NCBI GenBank assembly: GCA_965279195.1
Contig: CBDIHP010000039.1
Span: 124,001-188,000, forward strand
From: CBDIHP01 sp965279195
Lineage (GTDB): Bacteria > Planctomycetota > Planctomycetia > Isosphaerales > Isosphaeraceae
DNA: 64,000 nucleotides
Reading direction: 5' to 3'
The position numbers were made by a program, and so were the translations under genes. Numbering within the stretch: position 1 is the first letter of the stretch; each line of letters starts with the position of its first letter. Positions 18,644-27,583 of this stretch are shown piece after piece. Below the pieces are notes generated by a model. It was not told the origin of the DNA. It made no database searches and was given only the letters and a program-made list of their open reading frames with translations.

Positions 18644-19096
18644 TCACTGAGACAGCGGGTTGATGTCGGTGTGGTCGCTGTCGGCGATGGTGCTGTTCGT
18701 CGTGTCGAAGCCGGTCTCGGTGTAGATGACCGTGTAGGCCCCGTAGCCGGCCGACGAGCCCGCACGGGTCAGGGTCAGGGTCCAGGAGCTTTCCAGGGTC
18801 CCCGTGCCGCCGGCGCCGATCGTGCCGACGGTGAAGTACTTCGGAGCGGGGAACCGGATGTCGAGCTTGGTCACGCTGTCGGCGTAGGTCGCGTTCTGGG
18901 CGTGGTACCGCTCCTGGGCGGTCCGGACGGCGGCGAGGTAGGCGAAGGCTTCCGACGCCTTCGACCGCTCGACGCTCTTGATGAACCGGGGCACGCCGAA
19001 CGCGGCCAGCACGCCGATGATCACGATGACCACCGCGAGTTCGACCAGGGTGAAGCCACCGCGACGACGACGGACATAGGTGTTGAGAGCCTGCAT
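18644..19096 (-). CDS. Type IV major pilin / GspG-like pseudopilin
   Basis: 150 residues from ATG 19096, with GGGAGG eight bases upstream. It has a short basic leader, then GGFTLVELAVVIVIIGVLAA, a textbook type III prepilin signal with cleavage after Gly-Gly and Glu at +5. The mature protein is about 135 residues, with PRFIKSVERSKASEAFAYLA continuing the long alpha-helix. It is the first gene of the first pilus block and follows a 586-base non-coding region. It may be the major subunit, whereas the GspG-like gene at 9192 may be a second filament subunit. It could also be called GspG. Confidence 0.87.
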   Translation of the reverse strand: MQALNTYVRRRRGGFTLVELAVVIVIIGVLAAFGVPRFIKSVERSKASEAFAYLAAVRTAQERYHAQNATYADSVTKLDIRFPAPKYFTVGTIGAGGTGTLESSWTLTLTRAGSSAGYGAYTVIYTETGFDTTNSTIADSDHTDINPLSQ

Positions 19097-19682
19097 CTGA
19101 CGATCCTCCCAATTAACGAAACGTGACAACCTCTGACCCTTGCACTGCCGACGCCGGCGCGATTTCACGCGGCGTAATCTCGGCGCGGACGGGGGACGCG
19201 GGCCCCCGCACCAGAGGGCCTGGCTTCCCCGAACGCGCTCTCACCGTGATGTGGTCGGCTCACCGACCGGGCCGGACCAGGCTGCTGGCCGCCCTCGATC
19301 CTCCGGGGCGGGGTGTTCCCCGCCGCACCGGCGCCCCGCCGCAATCCCGGTCCGACGCGAGTGGGTTTCGATCCGTCCCTCGCGTCGTCCCGTCGTTTCG
19401 GATTCGGTGTCGGGCGACAACAGAACCCTATTTCCGCTTTCGCGACCTGTCAAATTTCGGCCGAAAAGTCGCGTGGCGTTCCGTCAACAGCGGCCCCCGG
19501 CCGCCGCGACGCCCTGTTCATCCCGTCGCCGCACGGCAACGAACGATGGCTCACGAAGGCATCATCCTGGTGCACCATCCCGAACCGACTGCCGCGCCGA
19601 TCGCCCCATCCGACCCGAGCAATTTCGGGTCAGAAGGGGCCTCCGACGGCCGGATTGGCCGCCCGAACGGGTGGCATCCCGG
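19097..19682. other. Non-coding region upstream of the major pilin gene
   Basis: 586 bases between the 3' end of the methyltransferase-glycosyltransferase gene and the pilin start, on the minus strand. Open frames exist on both strands, but they are Arg/Pro/Gly-rich, have no family features and no good ribosome-binding site, so I do not call a gene. It probably carries the promoter of the pilin operon. I searched for sigma-54 and sigma-70 motifs by eye and found nothing strong. Confidence 0.5.
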
Positions 19683-21311
19683 TCAAGAACGCAGCGCGGG
19701 CACCCGCTCGTAGACCTGTCGCGTCAGTTCATCGTGGCTTGCGAGCAGCCTCTCGTACCAGGTCTGTCGCGCGAGGAAATGGTCAGCAAGCATGCGACGA
19801 CTGGAAACATCGTCGCGTGCGGCGCGTGCGATGTCTCGCCTCAGGCCGTCGTCGTCGATGAGCCTCCGGAGCGTCTCGGCCCATTCCGGCTGGGTCCGGC
19901 AGAGGAAACCATTGCGTCCGTGCTCGATGGTCCCCTCGTAGACCGTCGGGCTGGCGACCGCCACCGCGCCGACCGCGGCGCATTCGAGGAACTTCAGGTC
20001 GGACTTGTGCCGGTTGAACCTCGTGTCTCGGAGCGGCAGCAGCGCGATGTCGCAGGAGCCCATCCGGTCCAGGTAAGAACGATAGCCGCAGAATCCCTCG
20101 AACGACTTGCGGGGCGTCCGGATCGCATCGAAAAACCCCGAATCGAAGACGACCCGGAATTCCAGGGTGTCGCTGTATCGGCCCGCGAGTTCGTTGAGGA
20201 CGGGCATGAGCGGGCGCCAGTCCTCCTCGCGGTTCAGGGCACCGAAGAAGATCCGCACGGGGCCCGCGCGACGCTCGGTTCGCGCGGGGGGGATCGAACG
20301 TAACTGGTTGGGGAAGACGGCGACGTTCGGATTCCAGTCGCGGATCAGTTCGGCGAGGGCGTCGGTGCTCGTCTGCACCGCGTGGCATGCGCCGAACGTC
20401 ATGTGCGAATGCGAAGCGATCTCGGGGAACCGCTCGGGGTCGTCGTCGAACTCGGCGATCACGATGTAGCCTGACTCGATCAGGGCCCGCTGCGCGGCCA
20501 GGTCGCCGGGCGACTTGAGGATGTTGCGCTGACGGATGAAGATCTTCTCGCGGAACGCCTGGCCCACGCCGATGTCGGCCGAGTTCTCGCTGGACACGAT
20601 GTGCACGCCGGGGATGGTCCGCAGGAATCCGTGCGGCTCGTGGATCCTTGGGCGGGCGCAGGCGTGAGGCTCGCCGATGAGGGTCTGGATCAGGCGAGGC
20701 TCGATCGCCGGGCCGGGGGGCCGCGCCCTTGCGGTATAGCTCGCGATCGACGAACGATGCAGGAACGGTCCTCGCTCGACGCCGATGGCCTGCAACGCCG
20801 GCGTGAGAAGCTCACAGAACGCGTCGAGGTCGTCCGCCGGGGAATATTCCGGCTCGACAGCGAACGGCTCCATTCCCGCCGAGCGGATCGCCGCGGCGAG
20901 TTCGTCCACCGTCATCGAATCGGGCCCCGATTTGCCGGCCGGCGACTGCCCGCGGATCATGGCGACCAGCAGCGACCAGTGCAACGCGTTGTCGACCCGG
21001 TAGAGGAACTGCCCGCCGGGCGCGAGGCATCGGGCGATCGAGGTGAGGAACTGCGCGAGTTCCTCGCGTTGGCAGCCGCCGATGCGTTCCGCGACGACCA
21101 CGTCGAGCGATCCCGATGGGATGGTCGCGAGCGTCCGCGCGGCATCGCGAGGCGGGACGACGGCGAAGTTTGCCCTCGCCTGGATCGTAACGAACCGTGA
21201 GGTGATCTCCTCGGGCGAATTGGTGATGACCGCGCACCGAAGCGCATTCGGCGGGATCAGCGAGACGAGCGCGTCCCAGCGATCCGGTTCGGGTGTGATC
21301 CTCGTGATCAT
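19683..21311 (-). CDS. Protein with methyltransferase-like N-terminus and glycosyltransferase C-terminus
   Basis: 542 residues. ATG 21311 has AGGAGG seven bases upstream. Residues 1-185 read like a class I SAM-dependent methyltransferase. A weak post-I region, GSLDVVVAERIGG, is followed by LTSIARCLAPGGQFLYRVDN, but a clear GxGxG loop is not visible, so this part may be inactive. From about 215 on it resembles a GT-B glycosyltransferase: IVIAEFDDDPERF and NPNVAVFPNQL, then DIALLPLRDTRFNRHKSDLK and AVGAVAVASPTVYEGTI, the donor-binding Glu region. It probably decorates a surface polysaccharide or protein. It starts 32 bases after the RND exporter stop, so they are likely co-transcribed. Confidence 0.75.
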   Translation of the reverse strand: MITRITPEPDRWDALVSLIPPNALRCAVITNSPEEITSRFVTIQARANFAVVPPRDAARTLATIPSGSLDVVVAERIGGCQREELAQFLTSIARCLAPGGQFLYRVDNALHWSLLVAMIRGQSPAGKSGPDSMTVDELAAAIRSAGMEPFAVEPEYSPADDLDAFCELLTPALQAIGVERGPFLHRSSIASYTARARPPGPAIEPRLIQTLIGEPHACARPRIHEPHGFLRTIPGVHIVSSENSADIGVGQAFREKIFIRQRNILKSPGDLAAQRALIESGYIVIAEFDDDPERFPEIASHSHMTFGACHAVQTSTDALAELIRDWNPNVAVFPNQLRSIPPARTERRAGPVRIFFGALNREEDWRPLMPVLNELAGRYSDTLEFRVVFDSGFFDAIRTPRKSFEGFCGYRSYLDRMGSCDIALLPLRDTRFNRHKSDLKFLECAAVGAVAVASPTVYEGTIEHGRNGFLCRTQPEWAETLRRLIDDDGLRRDIARAARDDVSSRRMLADHFLARQTWYERLLASHDELTRQVYERVPALRS

Positions 21312-21343
21312 GCCGGGGCCTCCTGCCGTCGGAGTCTGGCGGT

Positions 21344-23692
21344 TCAGGCCCGTGCGGGCCGCAGGCGATGGCCCAGCGACAGGCAGGCGGGCAGGAGCAC
21401 CAAATTCCCCAGCGTGCTGCCGGCGGTGGCGATGCCGACCATCAGCCCGAAGTTGCAGAACGGCGTGAACTCGCTGAGCTGGAGCGCACTGAAGCCGATG
21501 GCCACTGCGACGCTGGAGAGCAGCACGCCGGGGCCCGTGATCGCGTAGCTGCCCAGGAGGCTCTCCTCGAACGGCCGGCTGGCACGCGCCCGCTTGAACT
21601 GGAGCAGGCAGTGGAAGGTGTCGTCCACCGACAGGCCCAACGCCACGCTGGCGACGAGGGCCGTCGCCATGTCGAGCTTGACGCCGGACCATCCCATCAG
21701 CCCGAGGACCATCACGATCGAGAGCATGGTCGGCAGGATCGCCAGGATGGCCAGGAGCGGCCCGCGCAGGGCGATCGTGAGCATCAGGAAGATCCCCAGG
21801 GCCGACCAGCAGAAGGTCGTCCACTGGGTCAGGATGACCCCCTGCGTGGTCTTGGTCATCAGGTACGACAGCCCGGTCAGGAAGCTGTCGTCGCCGAACT
21901 TCGCCCTCCCCAGCCCGAGGGCCTGCCGGAAGATCTCCGACTTCTCCTCCGCCGGCTGCTGCTCGACCAGCCGCACGAGCACCCGGCTCAGCTTCGCATC
22001 GGGGGTCCAGAACCCTTTGAGGAGTTCCGACTGCGGCGACGCCAGGATCAGGTCGAGCTTGGTCTTGAGGATACTGTCCCGCTCCGCCGGGGGGAGTTTC
22101 AGGATCCGTTCGTCGGGGTCGAGGATGGTGGTGAGGCTGAGCACGGAGGACGCCCTTGGCTTGCCGGCGGGCACGCTCATTAACCCAGACTCGATCATTC
22201 GCAGATTCGTGAGCAGCGACGCATCGACGTGCGCCGCGGGGACGATCAGCTCGACCACCCCGATCCCGCCGAGCTTCGACTCGACCCGCTTGTAGTCGAC
22301 GACGACCCGCGTGTGCGGCCGGAAGGCGTTGATGTAGTTCGACTCATATTCGAGCCTGGGAATCCCCGTGGCGAGAGGGAGGACGACGAGGAGCACGCCG
22401 AAGATGATCGGGAGGGGATGCCGGAGGACGCGGACCGTCACGGCGTTCAGCGCGTCCGCGAGCCGCGAGCGGCTGCCGAATCGCACGGGGATCTCCATGC
22501 GGAACGGCGGCAGCATGGCGATCGGGGAGATCACGAGCACGAGGAGCGAAGCCAGCAGCGTGCACGTGCCCATGATCCATCCGAATTGCTGGATGGGGAC
22601 GACGTCGCTGGTCAGGAGCGCGGCGTAGCCGATCGCGCCGGTGACCGAGCACCAGAAGATAGGCACCCAGACCGCGTGGAGGGTGGCGAAGGCGGAGTTC
22701 CTCCGGTCGGGATCGAGCCGGCGATGGTCGCGGAAGTGGATCGCCAGGTGGCTGGCGGCGGGCATCGTCAGCACGATGATTTGTGCCACCAGCGGGCCGC
22801 CGGAGAGGGATAGCTTGATGTGAAATGTTGCGAGGATGGACTCGGTGACCAGCCAGACGAGCCAGCCGGAGAGCAGGGGCACGAGCGCCCACCAGAGGCT
22901 CCGCACGCCCGTGAGCGTGACGACCCCGATCAGGATCATCCCCACCGTGGCGAGCCGCCGGCCGTCGACCTCGATGCTGGTGAACCCGTCCGCGAGCAGC
23001 ACGGGGGGGCCGACGACGGCCGGCCGGTTCAGGCCTTCCTTCTTTGCGAACTCGTCCGCGACCCGGCGGATCTCGGCGACGCACGCCTTGACGTCGTGGC
23101 GGTCGTTCTTATCCAGGCGGACGACGATCGCGGTCATACTTGCGTCGCGGTCGATGAGCGTCCCAACAAAAAGCGGGTGCTTGATCAAGCGATCACGGAT
23201 CGCCCGCCGCCCCGCGTCGTCGGCGGCCTGGACGGCGGCGCGGATGCTCAGGCTGCTGGCGGCGAGGCTCGCGCCGCTGGATTCGATCTGGTTCCGGATC
23301 GTCTTGAGTGCCCGATCGCGGAGGAAGGCCGGGACCTTCTGTAAGGCGATCAGGGCGTCGTCCACCTGCCAGAGCAGGGGCATGGTGTCGAGCGATTCGA
23401 CCCGGATCACGCCCGGGATCCTGGCGGGCGCGAGGCCGGCGGCGAGCGTCGCGACGCGAGACATGCCGGCCGGGGTCAGGAGCGCCGGGTCGTCGTAGGC
23501 GACGAAGATGAAGTTGTCGTCGCCGAACACGCCGGCGCGGCGGTAGTCGACGATCGCCGGGTCGTCCTCGGCGAAGAACGACTTGATCGACTGCTCGTAG
23601 GTCACCCGGCGGTCGGCCAGGATCAGCGACACGAGGAGCGCGACCGCGATCAGGGACGTGACGAGCCGGGCCGAGACGAGGAGGCGGATCAC
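21344..23692 (-). CDS. RND/MMPL superfamily exporter
   Basis: 782 residues, GTG start. It shows the RND layout of TM1, a large periplasmic loop (ESIKSFF-like segment QSIKSFFAEDDPAIVDYR, then YDDPALL), a five-helix bundle, a second loop and a second bundle. The second bundle contains GVKLDMATALVASVALGLSVDDTFHCLLQF, in which the paired Asp of TM10 resemble the proton-relay residues of MMPL/hopanoid-type exporters. It is a single-gene RND of the MmpL/HpnN type rather than an AcrB type, which needs HlyD and TolC. The substrate is not deducible; lipids or hopanoids are the common cargo of this group. It is followed on the same strand by the methyltransferase-glycosyltransferase gene. Confidence 0.85.
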   Translation of the reverse strand: MIRLLVSARLVTSLIAVALLVSLILADRRVTYEQSIKSFFAEDDPAIVDYRRAGVFGDDNFIFVAYDDPALLTPAGMSRVATLAAGLAPARIPGVIRVESLDTMPLLWQVDDALIALQKVPAFLRDRALKTIRNQIESSGASLAASSLSIRAAVQAADDAGRRAIRDRLIKHPLFVGTLIDRDASMTAIVVRLDKNDRHDVKACVAEIRRVADEFAKKEGLNRPAVVGPPVLLADGFTSIEVDGRRLATVGMILIGVVTLTGVRSLWWALVPLLSGWLVWLVTESILATFHIKLSLSGGPLVAQIIVLTMPAASHLAIHFRDHRRLDPDRRNSAFATLHAVWVPIFWCSVTGAIGYAALLTSDVVPIQQFGWIMGTCTLLASLLVLVISPIAMLPPFRMEIPVRFGSRSRLADALNAVTVRVLRHPLPIIFGVLLVVLPLATGIPRLEYESNYINAFRPHTRVVVDYKRVESKLGGIGVVELIVPAAHVDASLLTNLRMIESGLMSVPAGKPRASSVLSLTTILDPDERILKLPPAERDSILKTKLDLILASPQSELLKGFWTPDAKLSRVLVRLVEQQPAEEKSEIFRQALGLGRAKFGDDSFLTGLSYLMTKTTQGVILTQWTTFCWSALGIFLMLTIALRGPLLAILAILPTMLSIVMVLGLMGWSGVKLDMATALVASVALGLSVDDTFHCLLQFKRARASRPFEESLLGSYAITGPGVLLSSVAVAIGFSALQLSEFTPFCNFGLMVGIATAGSTLGNLVLLPACLSLGHRLRPARA

Positions 23693-23761
23693 GAGGTGTC
23701 GGGCTCACGGTGCGCGGGCGGGACAGGGCGGGGCCGCGAACCGGCGTTCCCTTCGCCGACG

Positions 23762-23808
23762 CCCCCGCGCGGGGGTGCCCTCCCCCGCGTGGGGTCATCG
23801 TAGCCATT
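23762..23808. repeat. GC-rich hairpins between the Nramp-like and RND genes
   Basis: CCCCCGCGCGGGGG at 23762-23775 is a perfect palindrome, and CCCCCGCGTGGGG follows at once. The pair lies in the 182-base gap between two minus-strand genes and could end transcription of the upstream gene or act as a processing site. No T-run follows, so it is not a classic intrinsic terminator. Confidence 0.4.
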
Positions 23809-23874
23809 TCCCCCTGCGTCGCACAGCCCCGGCCATGGGGCACCCGAGCGACATAGCGTCGTAACCCTCTCGGA

Positions 23875-25329
23875 TTACTTGGCTAACGACATCAGGGTCG
23901 TGACGATGCTGAAGCAGGCGACGATGCTGATGCCCAGGAACGCCAGCCAGGTGAAGAGATCGGTGAGCTTCGTCGGCCCGACGCGGTCGTCGGCGTCGCG
24001 GTAGCGGAGGTACAGGGTTGCGCCGGAAATCAAGGGCAGCATCAGGGCCTGGGCGAAGCCGCCGATGGCCACCAGGCCCTTGGGCTCGGGGTTGATGAAG
24101 TAGATGAACAGGGCGCTGGCGGGGTAGATCACGTGGAAGACGTGCCCGACCTTGTCGCGCTCCTGGTGCGTCGTCTGCTTCCAGCCGCCGGTGAGTTCGA
24201 GGAAGTCGGCCGTGAGGCGGGCATTGCCGGCGGTGGCGACGTACAGGGTCTTGAACAGGACGCCCCAGGCCCCGATCAGGAAGACCCCCTGGGTCCACTG
24301 GCCGAGCGGGCCGACGTACATCTTCGAGAGGGTCTCGATCATCGCCTTGCCCTGCGGATCGAGGTTCTGCGGCTTGAGCACGGCCGCGCCGAGGAGGTAG
24401 AAGGCGACGGTCGCGACCGTGAAGACGATCATGCTAAACCAGGCGTCGAGGTGCATGACCTTGATCCAGCCGTTCGCCCGATGGACCCAGGCGGCCTGAT
24501 CGGACGAGTCTCTCGGCCCGACGTGCCTTGCATAACCCTTCTCGATGCACCAGTAAGGATAGGCAAACAGCTCACTCGCGCCGACACCCGTGATCCCGAA
24601 GGCGGAGAATGCTAAGGCCACGCCCATCGTCGGCAAGGAAAATTTGAGCCCGTCGACCATCTGGGCGCCGTCGAGCGGGAAGCTCGTGAAGGGCAGGCCG
24701 GCGACGCAGGATACGGTGATCAAGGTGACGCCGGCGACCAGGATTGTCGTGACCTTTTCGAGCCGACGGTAGCCGCCGGAAAGCAGGAGCAAGATGGCGG
24801 CGAGGGTGGTGAGCGTCGCCCAGAAGTAATCCGGGTGAGTCGCCAAGGCCTGGCCCCAACCCGGCTGGATCGAGCCCGCCAGATCCGCGACGGCCTTCGA
24901 TGCGCCGGGGAAGGCCATGTGGGCCGCCTGGCCCACCAGGCCTTCCATGGCGGCGATCTGCGACTGGGTCGTGAGCATCATGAAGAGCCAGAGCCAGCTC
25001 AGCCAGGATGTGCCGAATCGGGGGCCGGGGAGGCTATCCAGGGCCGCGAGCGTCGTCTTGCCGCGCGTGATGGCATAGCGGCCCATCTCGGTCTGGACGA
25101 AGACCTTGATGACGCAGCTCAGGAGGATGAGCCATAGCAGCGAATAGCCGTTCTTGGCCCCGAGCGAGGTCGTGGCGATGAGTTCCCCGGTCCCGACGAT
25201 CGAGCCGGCGAGGATCAGGCCGGGGCCGATCTGGCGGAAGGCGTTCCAGAGCGAGTGGGGCGGCTCCTGGATCCCGTCCTTCTCCTCGACGGCGAGGTCG
25301 TCCTTGGCGGGCGCGGTGGGGGTGCTCAT
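23875..25329 (-). CDS. Nramp-related transporter with altered metal-binding motifs
   Basis: 484 residues with about eleven membrane segments. The N-terminal part (FRQIGPGLILAGSIVGTGEL, then GAKNGYSLLWLILLS) aligns by eye with TM1-TM2 of Nramp Mn/Fe transporters. However, the metal-binding DPGN of TM1 is GTGE (46-49), and the TM6 MPH region reads GVGASELFAYP (about 248-258). Both ligand sites thus carry Glu instead of Asp/Asn and Met/His. It is therefore Nramp-fold but probably does not move classical Nramp metals in the usual way. The start ATG 25329 follows the divergent-free upstream gap of 122 bases. No metal riboswitch is recognisable upstream. Confidence 0.78.
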   Translation of the reverse strand: MSTPTAPAKDDLAVEEKDGIQEPPHSLWNAFRQIGPGLILAGSIVGTGELIATTSLGAKNGYSLLWLILLSCVIKVFVQTEMGRYAITRGKTTLAALDSLPGPRFGTSWLSWLWLFMMLTTQSQIAAMEGLVGQAAHMAFPGASKAVADLAGSIQPGWGQALATHPDYFWATLTTLAAILLLLSGGYRRLEKVTTILVAGVTLITVSCVAGLPFTSFPLDGAQMVDGLKFSLPTMGVALAFSAFGITGVGASELFAYPYWCIEKGYARHVGPRDSSDQAAWVHRANGWIKVMHLDAWFSMIVFTVATVAFYLLGAAVLKPQNLDPQGKAMIETLSKMYVGPLGQWTQGVFLIGAWGVLFKTLYVATAGNARLTADFLELTGGWKQTTHQERDKVGHVFHVIYPASALFIYFINPEPKGLVAIGGFAQALMLPLISGATLYLRYRDADDRVGPTKLTDLFTWLAFLGISIVACFSIVTTLMSLAK

Positions 25330-25451
25330 GTTGTCTTCGGTGGGCCGGGAGGAGAGCGCGGTGGGCTCGTTGGACTCGCACGAGCCGACATGGTAAGGGC
25401 CCGGCCGATCGGTTGCAAAGGGTCAGCCCGTCGCCACTTCCCGTCGCGGCC

Positions 25452-26675
25452 TCAGCGTCTCTCGACCTGCCGCCTCCGCTGCCGCAAGTGGGGCGCGGGG
25501 ATCGCCCCGGCGTGCTCGCGGCCCGACACGACCTCGGCCAGATATCCCAGCAGGCGCTGGCGGAAGACGGGCAAGGCCAGGGCCTCCGCGCGGCGGCGAC
25601 GCTCCTCGGTGTTCCCCAGGGAGCCGTCCCGCTCGAATTCATCGATCGCGCGGATCAGGGATTCCTCGGTCGGTTCGGGATACACCCGGCCGACGCCGTC
25701 GTCGACCGTCTCGGCGGCCCCGCCGCGTCCGAGGGCGATCACCGGGGCGCCGCAGGCCAGGGCCTCGATCGGGACGATCCCGAAGTCCTCCTCACCCGGG
25801 AAGATCAGGGCCTTGCAGCGCTGATAATGCTCGCGGATGACCTCGTCGGGTTGCCAGCCCAGGAACCGGACCGTGGGGCCGGCGAGGGCTTCGAGCCGCT
25901 CCCGTTCCGGGCCGGCGCCGATCACCGCCAGCCGACGCCCGGTCGCGGTGCAGGCACGGACGGCCTGGTCGATCCTCTTGTAGGGAACCAGCGCGGAGAC
26001 GATGAGATATCGGTCGTCGCGGGCGACCTCGGCCGGGCGGTAAAAGTCGGTATCGACAGGAGGCTGGATCACCCGGGACTCCCGGCCATAGCAGCGGGCG
26101 ATGCGGTCCCGAACGGTCTCGCTGATCGAGACGAAATGGCTGACGCGGGCGGCGGTCGAGCGGTCCCAGGCACGGAGGTGATCGAGCAGGAGGCCGGCGA
26201 CCATCCGTCTGGCGGGCTTCTCGGTCCAGCCGGCGAGGTAGGCGTCGCGGCCGTCCCAGGCGTAGCGCATGGGGGTGAAGCAGTAGCAGACGTGCGGGAT
26301 CCCCGCCGGGACCTTGACCGCCTTGGCGACGCAGTGGCTGAGACTGACCACGAGATCCACGTCGTGGGCCTTCCACGACCTCGCGGCCAGCGGCATCAGC
26401 GGCAAGAGCTTGCGGTAGTGGGAGTAGATCCCGGGGACCTTCTGGAGGGGCGAGGTCCGGATGGCCATCCGCTCGATGTGGGGGCTCAGCGAACCCCGGC
26501 GGTGGATCAAGGTGTGGAGCGTCGCGTCGGGGAAGGCGAGGCAGAGGACTTCGAGGCACTTCTCCCCGCCCCGCATTCCGGTGAGCCAGTCGTGTACCAG
26601 CGCGACCCGGAGCCCGTGGAGGGCCGGCGGTAAGGTGGCCGTACGCTCGTTGGTCCTGATCGGTGCGGCGTCCAT
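25452..26675 (-). CDS. Glycosyltransferase family 4
   Basis: 407 residues. A GT-B glycosyltransferase that moves a sugar from a nucleotide donor, probably to a surface glycan. The N-terminal domain begins RVALVHDWLTGMRGGEKCLE, typical of GT4. The C-terminal domain has SALVPYKRIDQAVRA, then KALIFPGEEDFGIVPIEALA with the E-x7-E donor-site motif, then GAPVIALGRGGAAETV. It stands alone on the minus strand between the Nramp-like and FKBP genes. The acceptor is not deducible. Confidence 0.9.
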   Translation of the reverse strand: MDAAPIRTNERTATLPPALHGLRVALVHDWLTGMRGGEKCLEVLCLAFPDATLHTLIHRRGSLSPHIERMAIRTSPLQKVPGIYSHYRKLLPLMPLAARSWKAHDVDLVVSLSHCVAKAVKVPAGIPHVCYCFTPMRYAWDGRDAYLAGWTEKPARRMVAGLLLDHLRAWDRSTAARVSHFVSISETVRDRIARCYGRESRVIQPPVDTDFYRPAEVARDDRYLIVSALVPYKRIDQAVRACTATGRRLAVIGAGPERERLEALAGPTVRFLGWQPDEVIREHYQRCKALIFPGEEDFGIVPIEALACGAPVIALGRGGAAETVDDGVGRVYPEPTEESLIRAIDEFERDGSLGNTEERRRRAEALALPVFRQRLLGYLAEVVSGREHAGAIPAPHLRQRRRQVERR

Positions 26676-26855
26676 GCCGTTGCGAGCCTCTCGGGAGAAC
26701 GTCGCGGACCGCCCCTCCGGGCGCGGAGACCCCGACGCGCCGTAGGCTATCGCAGGGAGGGATTCTCGACAAGCGGACTCGAAAAACGCCTCCCATCAAC
26801 GCGAACGGCCCGACGCGATCGCGCCAGGCCGCTGGGGATGAGCCTACGACACGGC

Positions 26856-27416
26856 TTACTTGACGCCGATCAGCTCGACGTCGAACGTGAGGGTCGAGTT
26901 CGCGGGGATCGGGCCGCTCCCCTGGGCCCCGTAGCCGAGGTTCGGGGGGATGATCAACTTGCGTCGCTCGCCGACCTTCATGCCGGCGACGCCCTGGTCC
27001 CAGCCCTGGATGACCCGGCCTACACCGATGGTGGTCTTGAAGGTCGCCTTGCCGCGCGAGGAGTCGAAGACGGTGCCGTCCTTGAGGGTGCCGGTGTAGT
27101 GGATCTCGGCTTCCTGGCCTGGCTTCAGCTCGGGGCCTGTCCCTTCCTTGAGAGTCTCATATGTCAGGCCAGAGGCGGTGGTGGTCGGCTTGCCGATCGG
27201 CGTGGCCGGGGCGGTGGCCATCGAGGTCGGCGCGGCCTTCGACTGCGCGGCGACCGCGGCGGCCTGCTCGCCGAGGGCCTGAGCCCCGCCCCCCTCGGGG
27301 ACCGGCACGGACCGCGTGAGTTCCATGCCCGGCGGGGCGACCGGGACGATCTGAGGATCCGAGCAACCGACGAAGGCCAACAAAGCCAGGCCGGACAACG
27401 ACTTCCGCTTCAACAT
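26856..27416 (-). CDS. FKBP-type peptidyl-prolyl isomerase lipoprotein
   Basis: 186 residues. The signal ends in a lipobox (LALLAFVGCS, Cys18), so the protein is lipid-anchored. An Ala/Pro-rich tether to about 78 leads to one FKBP domain: YETLKEGTGPELKPGQ, VHYTG-like IHYTGTLKDGTVFDSS, VIQGWDQGVAGMKVGERR and PPNLGYGAQG. These are the canonical catalytic-pocket residues. It assists folding of exported proteins in the periplasm. GGAGGT lies four to five bases before the ATG. Confidence 0.93.
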   Translation of the reverse strand: MLKRKSLSGLALLAFVGCSDPQIVPVAPPGMELTRSVPVPEGGGAQALGEQAAAVAAQSKAAPTSMATAPATPIGKPTTTASGLTYETLKEGTGPELKPGQEAEIHYTGTLKDGTVFDSSRGKATFKTTIGVGRVIQGWDQGVAGMKVGERRKLIIPPNLGYGAQGSGPIPANSTLTFDVELIGVK

Positions 27417-27547
27417 CCCAACCTCCGCGTCCCATCGGGCGCGACTCTGCAGGTTCCACTCACGACTCCGAGAGCCGGGGCCACAGTGGGCCGATACGGC
27501 TCAACTACGTCGGGAGAGTCCAATTGGTTCGCCCGATTCGAGGTCTC

Positions 27548-27565
27548 CCGGAGAAAAAACTCCGG
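27548..27565 (-). terminator. Hairpin downstream of surE
   Basis: CCGGAG, six A, CTCCGG on the plus strand: a perfect six-base stem around a homopolymer loop, about 20 bases past the surE stop. There is no T-run after the stem, so termination is only possible, not shown. Confidence 0.35.
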
Positions 27566-27583
27566 AACAAACCCAATCCCGGC

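Noticed and set aside
19123..19713. Reading frame of about 196 codons across the pilin upstream region
   Set aside because: Arg/Pro/Gly-rich, no ribosome-binding site, no family features, frames open on both strands as expected in GC-rich DNA.
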